From NCBI RefSeq assembly GCF_000281045.1, contig NW_008246085.1, positions 340,555-404,554 of the forward strand: a stretch of 64,000 bases of DNA, in the 5' to 3' direction. Position numbers and translations under genes: made by a program. Within the stretch, counting starts at the first letter, position 1. Every line of letters starts with the position of its first letter. Source of the stretch: Saprolegnia diclina VS20 (lineage: Eukaryota > Oomycota > Saprolegniomycetes > Saprolegniales > Saprolegniaceae). Below, in pieces: positions 1-11,100 of the stretch. Under the pieces are notes generated by a model, which ran no database searches, had not been told where the DNA came from, and saw nothing but the letters and a program-made list of their open reading frames with translations.

Positions 1-47
1 CCTGGAAATGCAACGGTAATACACAGAGCTCACGGAACGAACTGCAG

Positions 48-861
48 GCCATTCGTACGGCGCCACGTCAGCAGACGAGTGCGTCGCCATCGCCGAGACG
101 GAGCGCCACATCATGCTCCGCGTCAAGGCCACGATTGAAGCGGTAGGCTTGCATGTACCTATCTTCTATCCCCACATCAATCGGTGTCATCTTAGCTCGG
201 GTCGCCTGTGACGGTCGTGTCGGTGGGAAGCACGCCGACCGAGCTTGTTCGGCGCAACTACGACGGAATCACCGAGGTATGCATACTACAAGCAATCCAA
301 CCGATGCAATCAATATCCCGCACAGCTTCGCCCTGGCAACTACATTTTCCAAGACCGAACGCCCGTGCGAACCGGCGTCTCGACCGTCCAGAACGTCTCG
401 CTCACAGTTCTCGCGACGGTCGTGAGCGCCAATGCTCACTACTTTATCATTGACGCCGGCTCCAAGTTCCTCTCGGCCGACGGGTACGTCGTCGGACGCG
501 CATTGGCTCGTAGTCATGCCTTGTACTTAGCGTGCGCGGGTCCGGCGCCTTTGGCAGCAAGTGCTTTGGGCTCGTCTTTCGCGAAGCCGACTTTGACGCG
601 GTGGTCGACGAGCCCACGTCCCACGACTTTACCTTGCCCAATGGGTCGCCGGCCATGTGCTTTGAGCTGCAAAAGCTCTCGGAGGAGCACGGCTGGGTCG
701 CCCACGGTCCTCGCGGCAAGGCCGCCTCGCCGCAGATTGGCGACCGCATCGTCATCCTCGTCAACCACTCGTGCCCCGTGGTGAACCTCTCGAACGGCCT
801 TGTCGTCAAGGGCGCGTCGCCCCGCACGATCGAACTCATCTCGCGCGGCTGCTGTCAGTAG
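48..861 (+). CDS. D-threonine aldolase / D-serine dehydratase-like PLP enzyme, 5' end missing
   Basis: This is the 3' part of a gene for a fold-type III PLP enzyme of the D-threonine aldolase/D-serine dehydratase family, which cleaves or dehydrates D-hydroxy amino acids. Exons read as 48-142, 196-276, 326-483 and 531-861, with introns of 53, 49 and 47 nt. The translation carries the family block GHSYGATSADECVAIAE, then VVSVGSTPTEL, RPGNYIF, IIDAGSK and, near the C-terminus, LVNHSCPVVNL. The His and Cys of NHSC match the zinc ligands of eukaryotic D-serine dehydratase; this is family knowledge and was not tested. The PLP-lysine region lies upstream of the window, so substrate cannot be assigned. 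Bases 1-47 look like the end of an intron. The stop is TAG at 859-861. Confidence 0.85.
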
Positions 862-1014
862 TTGCGCTTCATCGCTTCGTGAGCAAATGTCACTGGAAGG
901 TAGCCAGCCTACTGCGCAACAGACCACCGCGCTCGACGGTGTTCTGAAGGATATAACGAATGCAGAACTGGTTACAGATCATAAGACGACGCTTGTATAA
1001 CAACGAGGACTCTA

Positions 1015-1978
1015 TCAATGCTTGTCATTCTCGAGCGCTTGTTTCACGAGCTTGGCGCCCGTGACCATGAAGAGCGTCTGCCAGATGCCGAGACCGACGC
1101 GGGGGATGATGCCCTTGAAGAGACCGCCGACGCCGTTCTCCTTGATGACGGCACGGAAGACCTGGACCATGTTTTGCTTGGGCTCGCCGCGCTCGGCCGC
1201 TGTCTGCATTTGGATGCGAGCGACTTCAAACGGGTGGTTCCAGCACGAGAGCGCACCACCGAGCACACCAGCGCCGGCTTCTTGGGCCACCGTGAGCTTG
1301 GCGTTCGGGTCGTCGTGGAAGATGACCTTGAAGCGGTTGCGGATGATCTCGGTGAAGCCCTGGCGCGACGCCCAGTTGGTCGCTTGGCGAAACGCAATCG
1401 CAGTACCACCGGGGTAAAAGCCCTAGTAGTCAGTCGTCAGGAAACGAGTCGCTTCGATGGCGAAGCGTACCTTGAGGCCGTTCTGCGCGTAGACGTTTTG
1501 GATGCGCTGGGTCGTCGAGATGCTCTTGTCGCCGTTGACGGCGGCCGTGACGAGGAACGTGCATGGGCCCATGACGACGGTCTGACAGATGCCACCACCA
1601 GCGCCGGAAATGAAGCCGATCGCGGTCTCGCCGACGCCGGCGGTATGGAGCGAGCTGGCAATCATCTCCTTCGAGAAGAGGAGGATTGCGCCTTTGGAGC
1701 CCGACTCGACCATCTTGGCGCCCGTGCCCGCCCAGAAGGCCTTGGCGCCGCCGGCCTGGTAAATGTTGCGGAAGGCTTGGACCGTCGTCTCCGTGCGGTA
1801 GCGGCCCATGCGCGTCTTCCAGACCTACCCATGTCCATGCTTAGCCCCTCGTCCATCGCATGGAGCTGCGGCGTACCTCAAAGGGCATGCCAAGGGTCGC
1901 GGCCTCGACGCACTGGAGGACGCCGCCGTTCACGAGGTCGCGGACGCCGACGTTCTTGGAGGAGCTCGGTGGGCTCAT
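1015..1978 (-). CDS. mitochondrial carrier family protein (citrate/oxoglutarate carrier Yhm2-like)
   Basis: A mitochondrial inner-membrane solute carrier of 287 residues, the usual length for the SLC25 family. Exons are 1877-1978, 1471-1824 and 1015-1422 on the minus strand, with introns of 52 and 48 nt. Three tandem repeats are visible: PFEVWKTRMGRYRTETTV starts the first matrix motif, a degenerate middle repeat follows (MGPCTFLVTAA), and NHPFEVARIQMQTA marks the third. The wording around GFYPGGTAIAFRQATNWASR and GSKGAILLFSKEM resembles yeast Yhm2, a citrate/oxoglutarate carrier. That substrate is an inference from remembered family sequence. An in-frame TAG near 1425 is removed by the 48-nt second intron. 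The start is the ATG giving MSPPSSSKNV; upstream is a pair of inverted CCAAT boxes. Confidence 0.85.
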
Positions 1979-2083
1979 GTCGAATTGCAAAATGAGGCGA
2001 AATCCTGGGGTCCATCGTATCCGGACGCATCCGGATGCATTTGTTGAAGTTGTCGATGGCCATCTTGGCTGACGAAAGGGTGT

Positions 2084-2130
2084 GGCCAATCACGCGGCCG
2101 CATCGACGCCTACAGCGCATTTGATTGGCC
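2084..2130. promoter_or_regulatory. pair of inverted CCAAT boxes upstream of the carrier gene
   Basis: GGCCAATCA (2084-2092) and its exact reverse complement TGATTGGCC (2122-2130) lie 106 to 152 bp upstream of the carrier start codon. The same word recurs before several other genes in this window, so this is probably a NF-Y type promoter site. Function is inferred from position and motif only. Confidence 0.55.
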
Positions 2131-2149
2131 AAAAGCGCAACCCGGTGGC

Positions 2150-2467
2150 GTCAACGTGAGGGATACGCCGTGTGATTGGGTCGACCGAGACCGCAACGCC
2201 CTCTACACGGACGCTGCGTCAGAATCGGACGCGGCCGTCGATTGCGCAATGATCGCACTGGCGCAGTATAAGGTCGACTGGCCTGCAGTACTTGTGGCGT
2301 GCTGCCAGCGTGGCTGAGGAGGCCGCACCCACGACTTGGATGAGTTTACCCACCGCCGCGTCGTGCGTACGGACCGTGAGCCAGACGCGTCGACGGTCGC
2401 GTGGCTTTGGCGATGGCCCGAGGAAGCCACGGAGCCCTTCTGGCTGTCACAGCGTTCGACCGAGTAG
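2150..2467 (+). pseudogene. possible degenerate or unresolved coding fragment
   Basis: Between the carrier and the WD40 gene the plus strand holds two coding-looking stretches. One is about 2150-2270, containing CDWVDRDRNALYTDAASESD. The second is about 2320-2467, containing DEFTHRRVVRTDREPDAS and ending WLSQRSTE before a TAG. They lie in different frames and no plausible short intron joins them in phase. This could be a decayed gene, a gene with a structure I could not resolve, or chance. I do not recognise the protein. The remaining bases 2468-2734 show nothing supportable. Confidence 0.22.
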
Positions 2468-2734
2468 CCACCGTGGTGCGTGATCTATACTGCTGCGTCC
2501 ACAGCCGGCACCGACAGCCATCCACCTCGCTCGATTTGCTTTCTCTGCTAGCGCCCAGCCGAGCTGCTCCATTGGCAAGGATGAGAGGCTACTACTGCAT
2601 GATGCCAAGGGATACATGCTTGCGTGTCTACATCCGCCTTTGGTTCTGTGGGTTCCTTGTTCATCCCACGTATCGCTTCAACGGACGCAGAGGTGGGCAA
2701 ACCATTCACACGAGTCAAACACTTCAGAAGAGAG

Positions 2735-4858
2735 TTACGACGCCCCGACAACGATGAGGTCATTGGATTCCATGCCGCAGACGACGACGTTCGAGGCCGG
2801 GTGCGCGGCCACGGCAGTCACGACGACCTTGGTCGGGATCCGGAAGCGCTGCAGGGTGGGGACACTGGGCAGTGTCAGGAGCCGCTCGCCATAGCTGTGC
2901 GTGTGCATGTCTATGCTCCGCAAAGCACTGTCTTTTCCTCGGTTCAAAAGGCATGAAGTACCGAGAACGTAGAGGTTGTCGTCGTCCGCGAGGCCTGTCA
3001 CGAACGCCGCACCGTCAAAGACAAAGCTGCCGCTGCACCGGTGCAAGCGCAAGTGGCCCAGGGATCGATTCTCGGCCGTCAAAAGCGCGTCCGATGAAAA
3101 CGACGCTACTTGCATATATCAATATATCAATTCTACCGTTGGCGACATCATAACGTACCGTGCTGCACGGTGGGGTCGCGCGGGATCGGGTTCAAACTTA
3201 GCTCTACAACGGAACAGTGGCGAATGCTCCAGTGACGCAACCAAGGACAAACAATACCGCGGAGGACAGTATGTAGCTTGAGAATCCGGCCCTCGAGTGC
3301 GTCGAGGACAACAACCCAGTCGTTGTGCAGCTGACAAACGACCGTCGCCGACGTGTGGGGCACGCGCTGCATCGAAACCACACCCAGCGCGTTCGCCGAC
3401 AGGAGCGAGTCTTGCACGAGCAGCGCTACGGGCATGCTCTCGACGCCATGTTCACGATACAAGCGGTCTACCTCGCACGAGAACATGCAGCGCGATGACC
3501 GACCGCCGCTTGGGCACCGACCGCTGCGCAAACGCGGGCGTGATCAAGTTGAAGATGTCATAGACCTGTCCATGGCGTCGCATGCGACTCGAGTCAAAGG
3601 GAAAGAACGTACGGTGAGGTAGCCGTGCTCGGTGCCCACGACCAAGTGCTGATTGTCTTCGCAGAGCACAAGCGCGTTGACGGCGCCGTACTCGCGCGGC
3701 AGCGCGATCTGCCACTTGGGTTTGGCCGGGATGTTGATGTCCCACATGCGCACCGCGCCTTCGTTGTCACCACCAATGACATGGACCTGATTGCCTAAGA
3801 TGCCATTTGGGGCGAGCGCTCGTGGGAGCATGAGGTGTACCGAGGACGGTGTAGAGGAGGTCGTAGTAGCCCGACGACGGACGGCTGTTGGTGCGCAGAA
3901 TGCGGTATGGCTGTCGCGGCAGCTTCTTGAGGTTGAAGAGATGAATCTCGTTGCGCGAGGCAAACGAGCAAGCAATCTCGTCCTAAGCGGCGCCTTAAAC
4001 AAAGGAAGGTACTGCGGATGGACCCACCTGGTTTTTCGGGTTCCATCGGAGACGCTTGAGCTCAAACGACGTAGAGATGACGTGGACGGGTGGTACGTAC
4101 GCTGGCGCACCGTCCTACAAGACGTGTGAGATCTAGAGGCCAGAGAATGACGTAGTCAGATGTCGCACCGTGACGGACGCGACGTCGCGCTGCGTCTTGG
4201 CGCTCGCGTTGCGGTGCTGCAGCAAATGGTAAAAGTATTCGTCAAAGTCGTAGAGTGCAATCGTGCCGTCGGACGACCCGGTGGCGAGGATGACGCCGTC
4301 GGCGTCAAAGGCCATGGTGCTGATCCACTGCTGCGGGCGGATGTCGGGCCGCAGCCCCATCGGCAGAGTCGCGTACGTCGCCAGCGTGCTCCGAAGCAAG
4401 CGCTGCAGCTCCACGCGCTTCATGGCACCTTGGCGCTCGCGCTGTACAAGCATTTGGAAGGCGCTTGGTGGCCGCCGGACCCGGGGCTTGCGAGGCCCTT
4501 CTGCTTGCTTCTCAAATCCGTCGGCAAGCCTGCTCTGGATCAATCGTGGATGCACTTCGTCCGTCCCTTCCACAGCACCTACTTCTTGGAGAGGCAGCGT
4601 GCCTACTTCTAGGAGCGGGAGCACGCCGGGTACAGGCTCGGTTGGCGTCAGCTCCATGGACGAATCGCTATCAATGTCTTCGATCACCGTGGGCGGTGGC
4701 TACGGAAGGACGTCATGGTGTAGGCCCAGAGCGCGCTAAGCTACCAGCGGAGGTGCAACGCGCTGGAAGAAGGCCGTGATCGGCCGCGCAGCCTCGCGCG
4801 ATGGCTTGGGCTTCTTCTTGGCCGCAGCCGCACCGGCGGGCAACCTCCGCTTGTCCAT
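2735..4858 (-). CDS. WD40-repeat protein with PIP-like N-terminus
   Basis: A 578-residue protein in nine exons: 4745-4858, 4169-4699, 4028-4114, 3841-3982, 3613-3794, 3472-3565, 3258-3425, 3159-3203 and 2735-3108, with introns of 45-54 nt. The first ~40 residues are basic and contain RPITAFFQR, which fits the hydrophobic-aromatic core of a PCNA-interacting box but lacks the first Gln. An acidic linker (IEDIDSDSS) follows. From about residue 140 there are beta-propeller repeats, for example LATGSSDGTIALYDFD, GGDNEGAVRMWDIN and LVVGTEHGYLTVYD, running to the C-terminus. Proteins of this shape often serve as CUL4 receptors or DNA-repair scaffolds such as CSA or DDB2, but I cannot place this one. 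It is divergent from ATR. Confidence 0.8.
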
Positions 4859-4898
4859 CGCCGGTTTTGGAGGGAACGTTTGGGACTGGTTTCGTGGG

Positions 4899-4963
4899 AA
4901 AAGCGCACCTAAAACGAGAACCACCAGAGGCGCGAAAACGAGAGAACGGCAAAAGCGCACCTA
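4899..4963. promoter_or_regulatory. E2F-type site flanked by a 13-bp direct repeat in the WD40/ATR divergent promoter
   Basis: The 331-bp spacer between the WD40 start (4858) and the ATR start (5190) contains AAAAGCGCACCTA at 4899-4911 and again at 4951-4963. Between the copies, GCGCGAAA at 4930-4937 is the reverse complement of TTTCGCGC, an exact match to the E2F/DP consensus. The arrangement suggests shared S-phase control of the two genes. This is motif-level evidence only. Confidence 0.5.
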
Positions 4964-5189
4964 TAGCTCATGTTCATTGCCTCTTGTATGCGGCCTCTGC
5001 CCCGACGGTTCTGCAAAAACTTTGCGTAGAGTACGCTTGGTGCAGGACGCGCGCCCAAGGACGAGAGCGCGGGCGTCCACAAGTCATCAAAGGCAAAGGA
5101 GCACCGGGTGCTCCTTCTGCGCTTTCGGAAACTGGTGCCGGAAAGCCCATTGTTTATCCGGCTTGGAGCAGTGGATCCACCTCGGGCTG

Positions 5190-8100
5190 ATGGAGCACCT
5201 CGACGAGGTCCTGCGGCTCATGCTCGCGCACCGAGACAGCTGCCACCCGCACCTCATGGCGCCGACGAGCCATGTGGCCGTTGGCGCGGAGCGTGGGGAC
5301 GGAGCGCTATGCTTTGCCATCCAGACGAAGACGCGGAAGCTTCTGCCCAAGATCATGCGCTCAATCACGGGGCTGCCGACGGGCCAAGCGATCAAGAACC
5401 TCCATCCGCTCTGTAAGCTGCTGCTGCTTCTGCTCAAGAACGAGATCTGCCCGTACTACTCGGTCGCCTTCCAAGCGCCAGCGACGATCCTCTTCTACCT
5501 CGTCAAGTTCCTCTCCAACGCCGAGTACGCCGATATCCACGACAAGGTCCTCGACGTCTGCGTCGAGCTCGCGTTCCTCATGCAGCAAAGCGACGTGACC
5601 GTCTTCATGCACCTCTTCCAAGATACCGTCAATTTGGCCGACGACCTCCTCCAGCTCACATCGCATCTTCGGTCGTCGAGCGAGACGCTCTCACTGCAGT
5701 GTCCTGCGGATGTCTTCTGCTATACGATCACGGGCGTCCATATGCGCAAGGACGCCGATACGATGGTCGGCGACACGAAGTTGTGCTGCCTTCCAAATGG
5801 CGACGCGGCAACACTCTTGGAGGTCGGGAAACTCGCCGTGCCACCGCTTCGCTTTACATGTGTCCAAGGCGTCCATGCTTTCCAGTCGCGAGTCCTCGCC
5901 ATGGCCTGCCGCATGCTCCAGCACTCGCCGTCGCATATCGTCAACCACGCAAGCTTTTCGCATCTCGTCGACGTCGTTGTGACATCACTGCAAGTTGGCC
6001 CGCTCACTGTCTCGCTCTCAGGCCTTGTCCATGCCTTGCTCACGAGCTCGCCACTGCCGCCGTACATGGTCGTGTCGCTTGTCGGCGCATACTTACCGGC
6101 ACTCTTGGCGACCACGACGACAGTGCCCTGCCACGATGTCCTCTCAGCGATCAGCGCGAATGCCTCTGCGATCGTGGCGCCGCTGCTCTGGACGCCGCTC
6201 GATGCGTTCATCAAAGGCGCGCTCGACGCCCACGCGCGTCCAATGCTTCTCTCGTGCTTTGGGCTGCTCCGCGCCTTCTTGCCGTTCGACCAAGACCGAG
6301 TCCTCGCCCGGCTTCTCGACGTCATTGGCGCGTCGGACCTCGGCGATCGCAGCGTGCGCCACGAGCTTGTCTCGAGTCTGCGGGTCGTGCTGCAGGAGCA
6401 CGTCGGGCTCCTTTGGAAGGAAGGCGAGAAGGCGATCCATCAGTACCACCCGTCGAGCCCTGTGCTGCCGACCAAGCGACGCAAGCTCAGCGACCACTTT
6501 GCGCTACCGCCGACGAACGCGCTCGACCTCGTGAGCCGCGTCCGGAGCCGTCAGCCGGTGCTATCGATTGCGTGCGTTCACCTCGTCATGGCGCTCTTCT
6601 TCGAAGACGACGTCGCGGCAGTTGGCGCGCACGTTCTTCTCTCGTTGCGCTCGGTAGAGAACATGACCAAGGAAGAAGGCAGCGTCGCGCGGCTGATTGC
6701 GGACCGACTACGCGCCGTTATGGAGCGTGCACCGAGCCTCGAGCTTGTCGTGCTCCTCTACAGTTACCTGCCGCCGGACGAGATCAAGAAGATGCATATC
6801 GCGCCGTTCCTGCACGCGCAGACGACCAAGTCGCCACCGCCTAGCGACAAGCCGCACTTGGTGTGCAGCGTTCCGGACCTTCTCAGTCTTTGGCGCGGGA
6901 GCGTGCCGACCAAAGACAGCGTGGTGCAAGCGCTACTGGACAGCGCACCCATGGCGCAGTGCCTTGTTCTGCTCTGCTGGTCGTACGGCGTCGACGGCGC
7001 GTCACTCGATGTGCCGTCGTGGTCCTCGACAGTCGCAGCGACGAGCGTTCTCAGCGCGATGGCGTCCGACGGACCCTACCGAGCACTCGCGATTGATCTA
7101 TCGCCGCTGCTCGTCTATGCCATGGGCCGGCGAGGGGTCGCCCCGTTTGTTGCAACTGCCCCGGTCGTCATGGAGGCGCTCATGCCTCTCTGTCGACACG
7201 CAACAACGGCTCTCTCGGCGCTCTGCGCGCTCGGCCGACTCTGCTGTCTCCCAATGTGGCTTGCGTCGCCCGAGTCGCCGGTACGCGTTACCGAGACACT
7301 TGGCTTTCGCTGCGCCTGCACGCCGCTCGTGCGGCAGCCGCTGCCATATCTGGTGTCCGTCTGGAATGCGATGGAGCCGCTGCTGACGGCACCGTCGAGC
7401 GACCTTGTCGTGGCGGCGGTCTCGACGTGGATCGCGTTCTTCCGGCATGTGCCCGTCGCGGACCTGCACACCGAGTGGGTGTGGCGCCTCCTGCATCTCT
7501 TGGGCCACGACGCTCGGGACGTGCGGTCGGTGGTCGCCGCCAACACGAACGTGCTCTTGCTGCCCGACAGCACCGGGGCGACGGCGCTCGCGCTCGCGTT
7601 CTCGGACGAGTCGTCGTCCGACGACCTCGGCGACGCCAGCAACAAGACGTCGAGCATTTTGGACCGGCTTCTCGAGCAAGGCGACGTCGGGATCCTCGTC
7701 TCGACGGTGGAAGGTATGGGGACGCTGGCGACCGCTTGCGTGCTCTCGCAACCGCTGGACTTGGACGTGTTCTTTTACGTCCTCTTCCGCCTTGCGGGGG
7801 CGTGGCTTGCGTACCCGCGCGACGCTGCGGTCGCGGTGGCGTCGACGGCGCAGCTCAACCGTATGGTCGCGTCGCATGGGCTGTCGTGGAAGCAGCTCTG
7901 CGTTCAGTTCCCCGAGCGCATCCACGTGGCGCTCATCGAGCTCCTCTTGCCGACGTCGATGCTCGAGACGTTTCTGCATACGTTTCTCGGCGAGCAAGTC
8001 AGCGTCGGCATCTACCTCAAGGAGAGCGCGCCGTACGTGCTGCCGCAACTCATTCTGAGTCAGCAGCGCGACCTCCTCGACGCGTTTGCATCCGGCTTCA

Positions 8101-11100
8101 AGCAGCCGATCGCGGCGCTCTTGAGCGACTACATTGTGCCGATCGTCAAGGAGATGGTCATGACGCGCACGACGTCACTGAGCAACATTCGCGAGTGGCA
8201 GTTCTTTTTTGGCTTGCTGCGGCCGGAGCTGAGCATCCGCGATGTGCTTAAGTACAACCCGCTGCGCTTACTGTATGAGCTCGTGTGGGAGTTTGCCGGC
8301 GACCGCACCAAAGTGGCGCGGAACGCCTTTGACCAAGTGTCCAAGCTCCTCCACGAAGACATGATGGACGACGGCGCAGCGAGCAAGTTTCATTTGCCGC
8401 AGCAGTATTTCCTGGCGCTCATGACGCACCTCGGTCACAAGCTCGCGCACAAGCCGAGCCGCGTGCGTGCGATCAAGTGCCTCGAGGTGCTCCTCGCCAT
8501 GTTTGACGCCAAAGGCATGCTCGACCCGTTCGTCCCTAAAGTCATGGCCACGCTCAAGCTGGCGCTGCAGGACGACGTCGACGTTCACGTGAAACTGGCT
8601 GCCTGCCGCGCGTGGCTGACGTTTGTGCGTCTTCTCTCGACGTCGGCGATCGAAACCAACCTCCTCTCGATCGTCGCGAGCTTGCTGCCGTGCATTGGGA
8701 GCACCCACGCGCTCTTTGACGCGCATGTCGCCGGTCGATCTGGGTGGTCGGCGGCGCGTCCGGCCCCGCCGCCAGAAGCGGATGCCTGTGTCCAAGACAT
8801 GGCGCTGCAGATCCTCTCGTTCTTGTGCGTCGAGCAGCCCATCAAGCCGAGCTGGGGCGAAGTCGCGCTGCTCTTGGCGCTCGTGCCGTCCTTCTCGGTG
8901 GACGCGGTCGAGTCGTTCTCGGTGGACCACCACCCGCTCGACGGTGTTCTCACGCACGTGCTCGCCCTTCTCGAGCACTGGGATGGCGCCGTGCGCGAGG
9001 TCGGGTTGCTCCACCTCTCGCGGCTCCTGTGCACGCGCAGTCGTGAGCTCCAGGACTTGATTTTGCTGGCCGAAGGCACGATCCACGTCGCGGTATTCCA
9101 GATCCTCAAGGCGCTCTTGTCGCTGAGCCGAACCGAGACGAGCGAGGATATCAAGACGCTCCTCGCGCAGTCGCTCGGCGCGCTCGGGGCCATCGACATG
9201 GCGCGGCTTCCGATGCAGCTCTCGCGCACGGCCACCGTCGAGTACGGCGCAAAAGAGCTCACGTGCCATTTGATCGAGACGCTTTTGGTCAACGAGCTTC
9301 GCGCGGCGCCGCAAAACACAGATCTGATTGCGCTCTCGATCCAAGAGCTGCTCAAGTTTTTGGCGGCAATGCGCGTTGAGGCGACGCCCTTGTCGACGGC
9401 CGCGACGCCAGCGACGACGACCCAAGTCGAGTCGTCGCCGCCGCCCGTGTACGCCATGTCGGCGTCGATGCCCGAGTGGATGCAGCGCAAGTTTCACCAA
9501 TCGCGCGTCTTGCAGATCATTGCGCCGTACTGGTCGACCAAGTACAAGGCGCCGCCGTCCTCGAGTAAGAAAGCGGTTGCGTTTGACGACGGGTCGACGC
9601 TCTACGATCGGTTTGGGGCACTCGCCTACGAGACGTGGCTCACGTCGTGGTGCAAGGCGCTCATCGACTTGGCGTCGCCGCCGGAAAAGACGATCTTCCT
9701 TGCGTGCAAGACGGCGCTCGGGATCTCGATGCAAATGGCGCGCTTCCTCTTGCCATACCTCGTGCAAAACGTCCTGCCGCAGCGCCACGCGTACAGTATG
9801 GTCAAGCGCGAGATCGAGTCGGTGCTCCAAGACGACCCGACCGAGTCGGACGCGGTCTCGAGCCACCACCACCAGTGCGCCCAGACGGTCATGGGCCTCC
9901 TCGACACGCTCAACGAGTGGGTTTGGGCCAGCGAGCGCAAGCGGAACGGCCCGAGCCAGCACCGCGCTACACATCTGGACGTGGTGCCCGACCAAGAAAA
10001 AGAAGTCGTCGCCGAGTTCCTCAAGGACATTTCGCCCGCGATGCTCTCGGGCGCCGCGTGCAAGATCAAGGCGTTTGCACGTGGGATCCAGTACTACGAG
10101 ACGCATTTGCGCATGGACGGTGTCTCGGCCGTGCCGCGCTACACGACCGACGGCAAAGTGCACATGAAGCACTTGAACTCCAACGACATTCGCGAGCTGC
10201 AGCAAATGTACGGCCAACTGGACGAGCCGGACGCTCTCCGCGGGCTCTCGATCCAGCGTCGACTGCTGCTGGGATCGACGCAGCACGCGGGCACGACGTT
10301 TGCCGATCTCATGCACACGATCGTCGACCACGAGCACTTGGCGCGCTGGGAAGACGCGCTGGCGTGTTACGAGCAAGCGATCCACCGGACGTACGGCAAT
10401 GAAGTCGACGTGGAGATTCGGTCGCTCTTGTACGCAGGCGTCATTCGCTGCATGGTGCAACTCGGCCGGCTCGAAGGCGCGCTCCAGCACGTGCGCGGCA
10501 TCGTCGTCGAGTCGCCCGACGTCATCCCGTCCGTGTACCCGTTTGCGCTCGAGTGTGCGTGGCGGCTCTCTCGCTGGACGCTCCTCCAGGAGCTGACGAC
10601 GGACGCAATGAAGGTCAAGATGGAGTCGCAGCACATGGTCTCGATGAAGTTTGCACGCACAATGCTGTGCCTCCAGCAAAATCGAGACGCCATGGCGTAT
10701 CATCTGCGCGACGCGCGGCTCGCTATCATGGGGCCTCTCGCGGCCGCGTCGCTCGAGTCGTACCAGCGGGTGTACCCGCTCTTGCACCAATTGCACGTCT
10801 TGCACGAGCTCGAGCAAGGGTTTTTGGTGTTGGACAAGTTCAAGGCCGACCCGACGACGTTTGCCGCCGAAGACCACTGGGTGCGACAGTGTCCGTGGGA
10901 GCTCCGCGATCGCATGATGGCGCCGGCGCTCAAGTTTCAAGAGCCGCTCCTCGCCTTGCGCCGCGTCATGCTGCAAGAGATGCAGCTCCCGTCGTTGCTC
11001 TCGAAAAACTGGCTGCGCTACGCCAAGAACGCGCGCAAGGAAGGGTTTGTGCGGACGGCCGAGAGCGCGGTCATGCACGCGCAAGCGCTCGGCGACCGCA

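Noticed and set aside
1423-1445. in-frame TAG in the carrier gene, read as a broken gene or as a 23-nt intron
   Set aside because: A standard 48-nt intron (1423-1470, GTACGC...CTAG) removes the stop in phase and restores the family sequence NGLK-GFYPGG.
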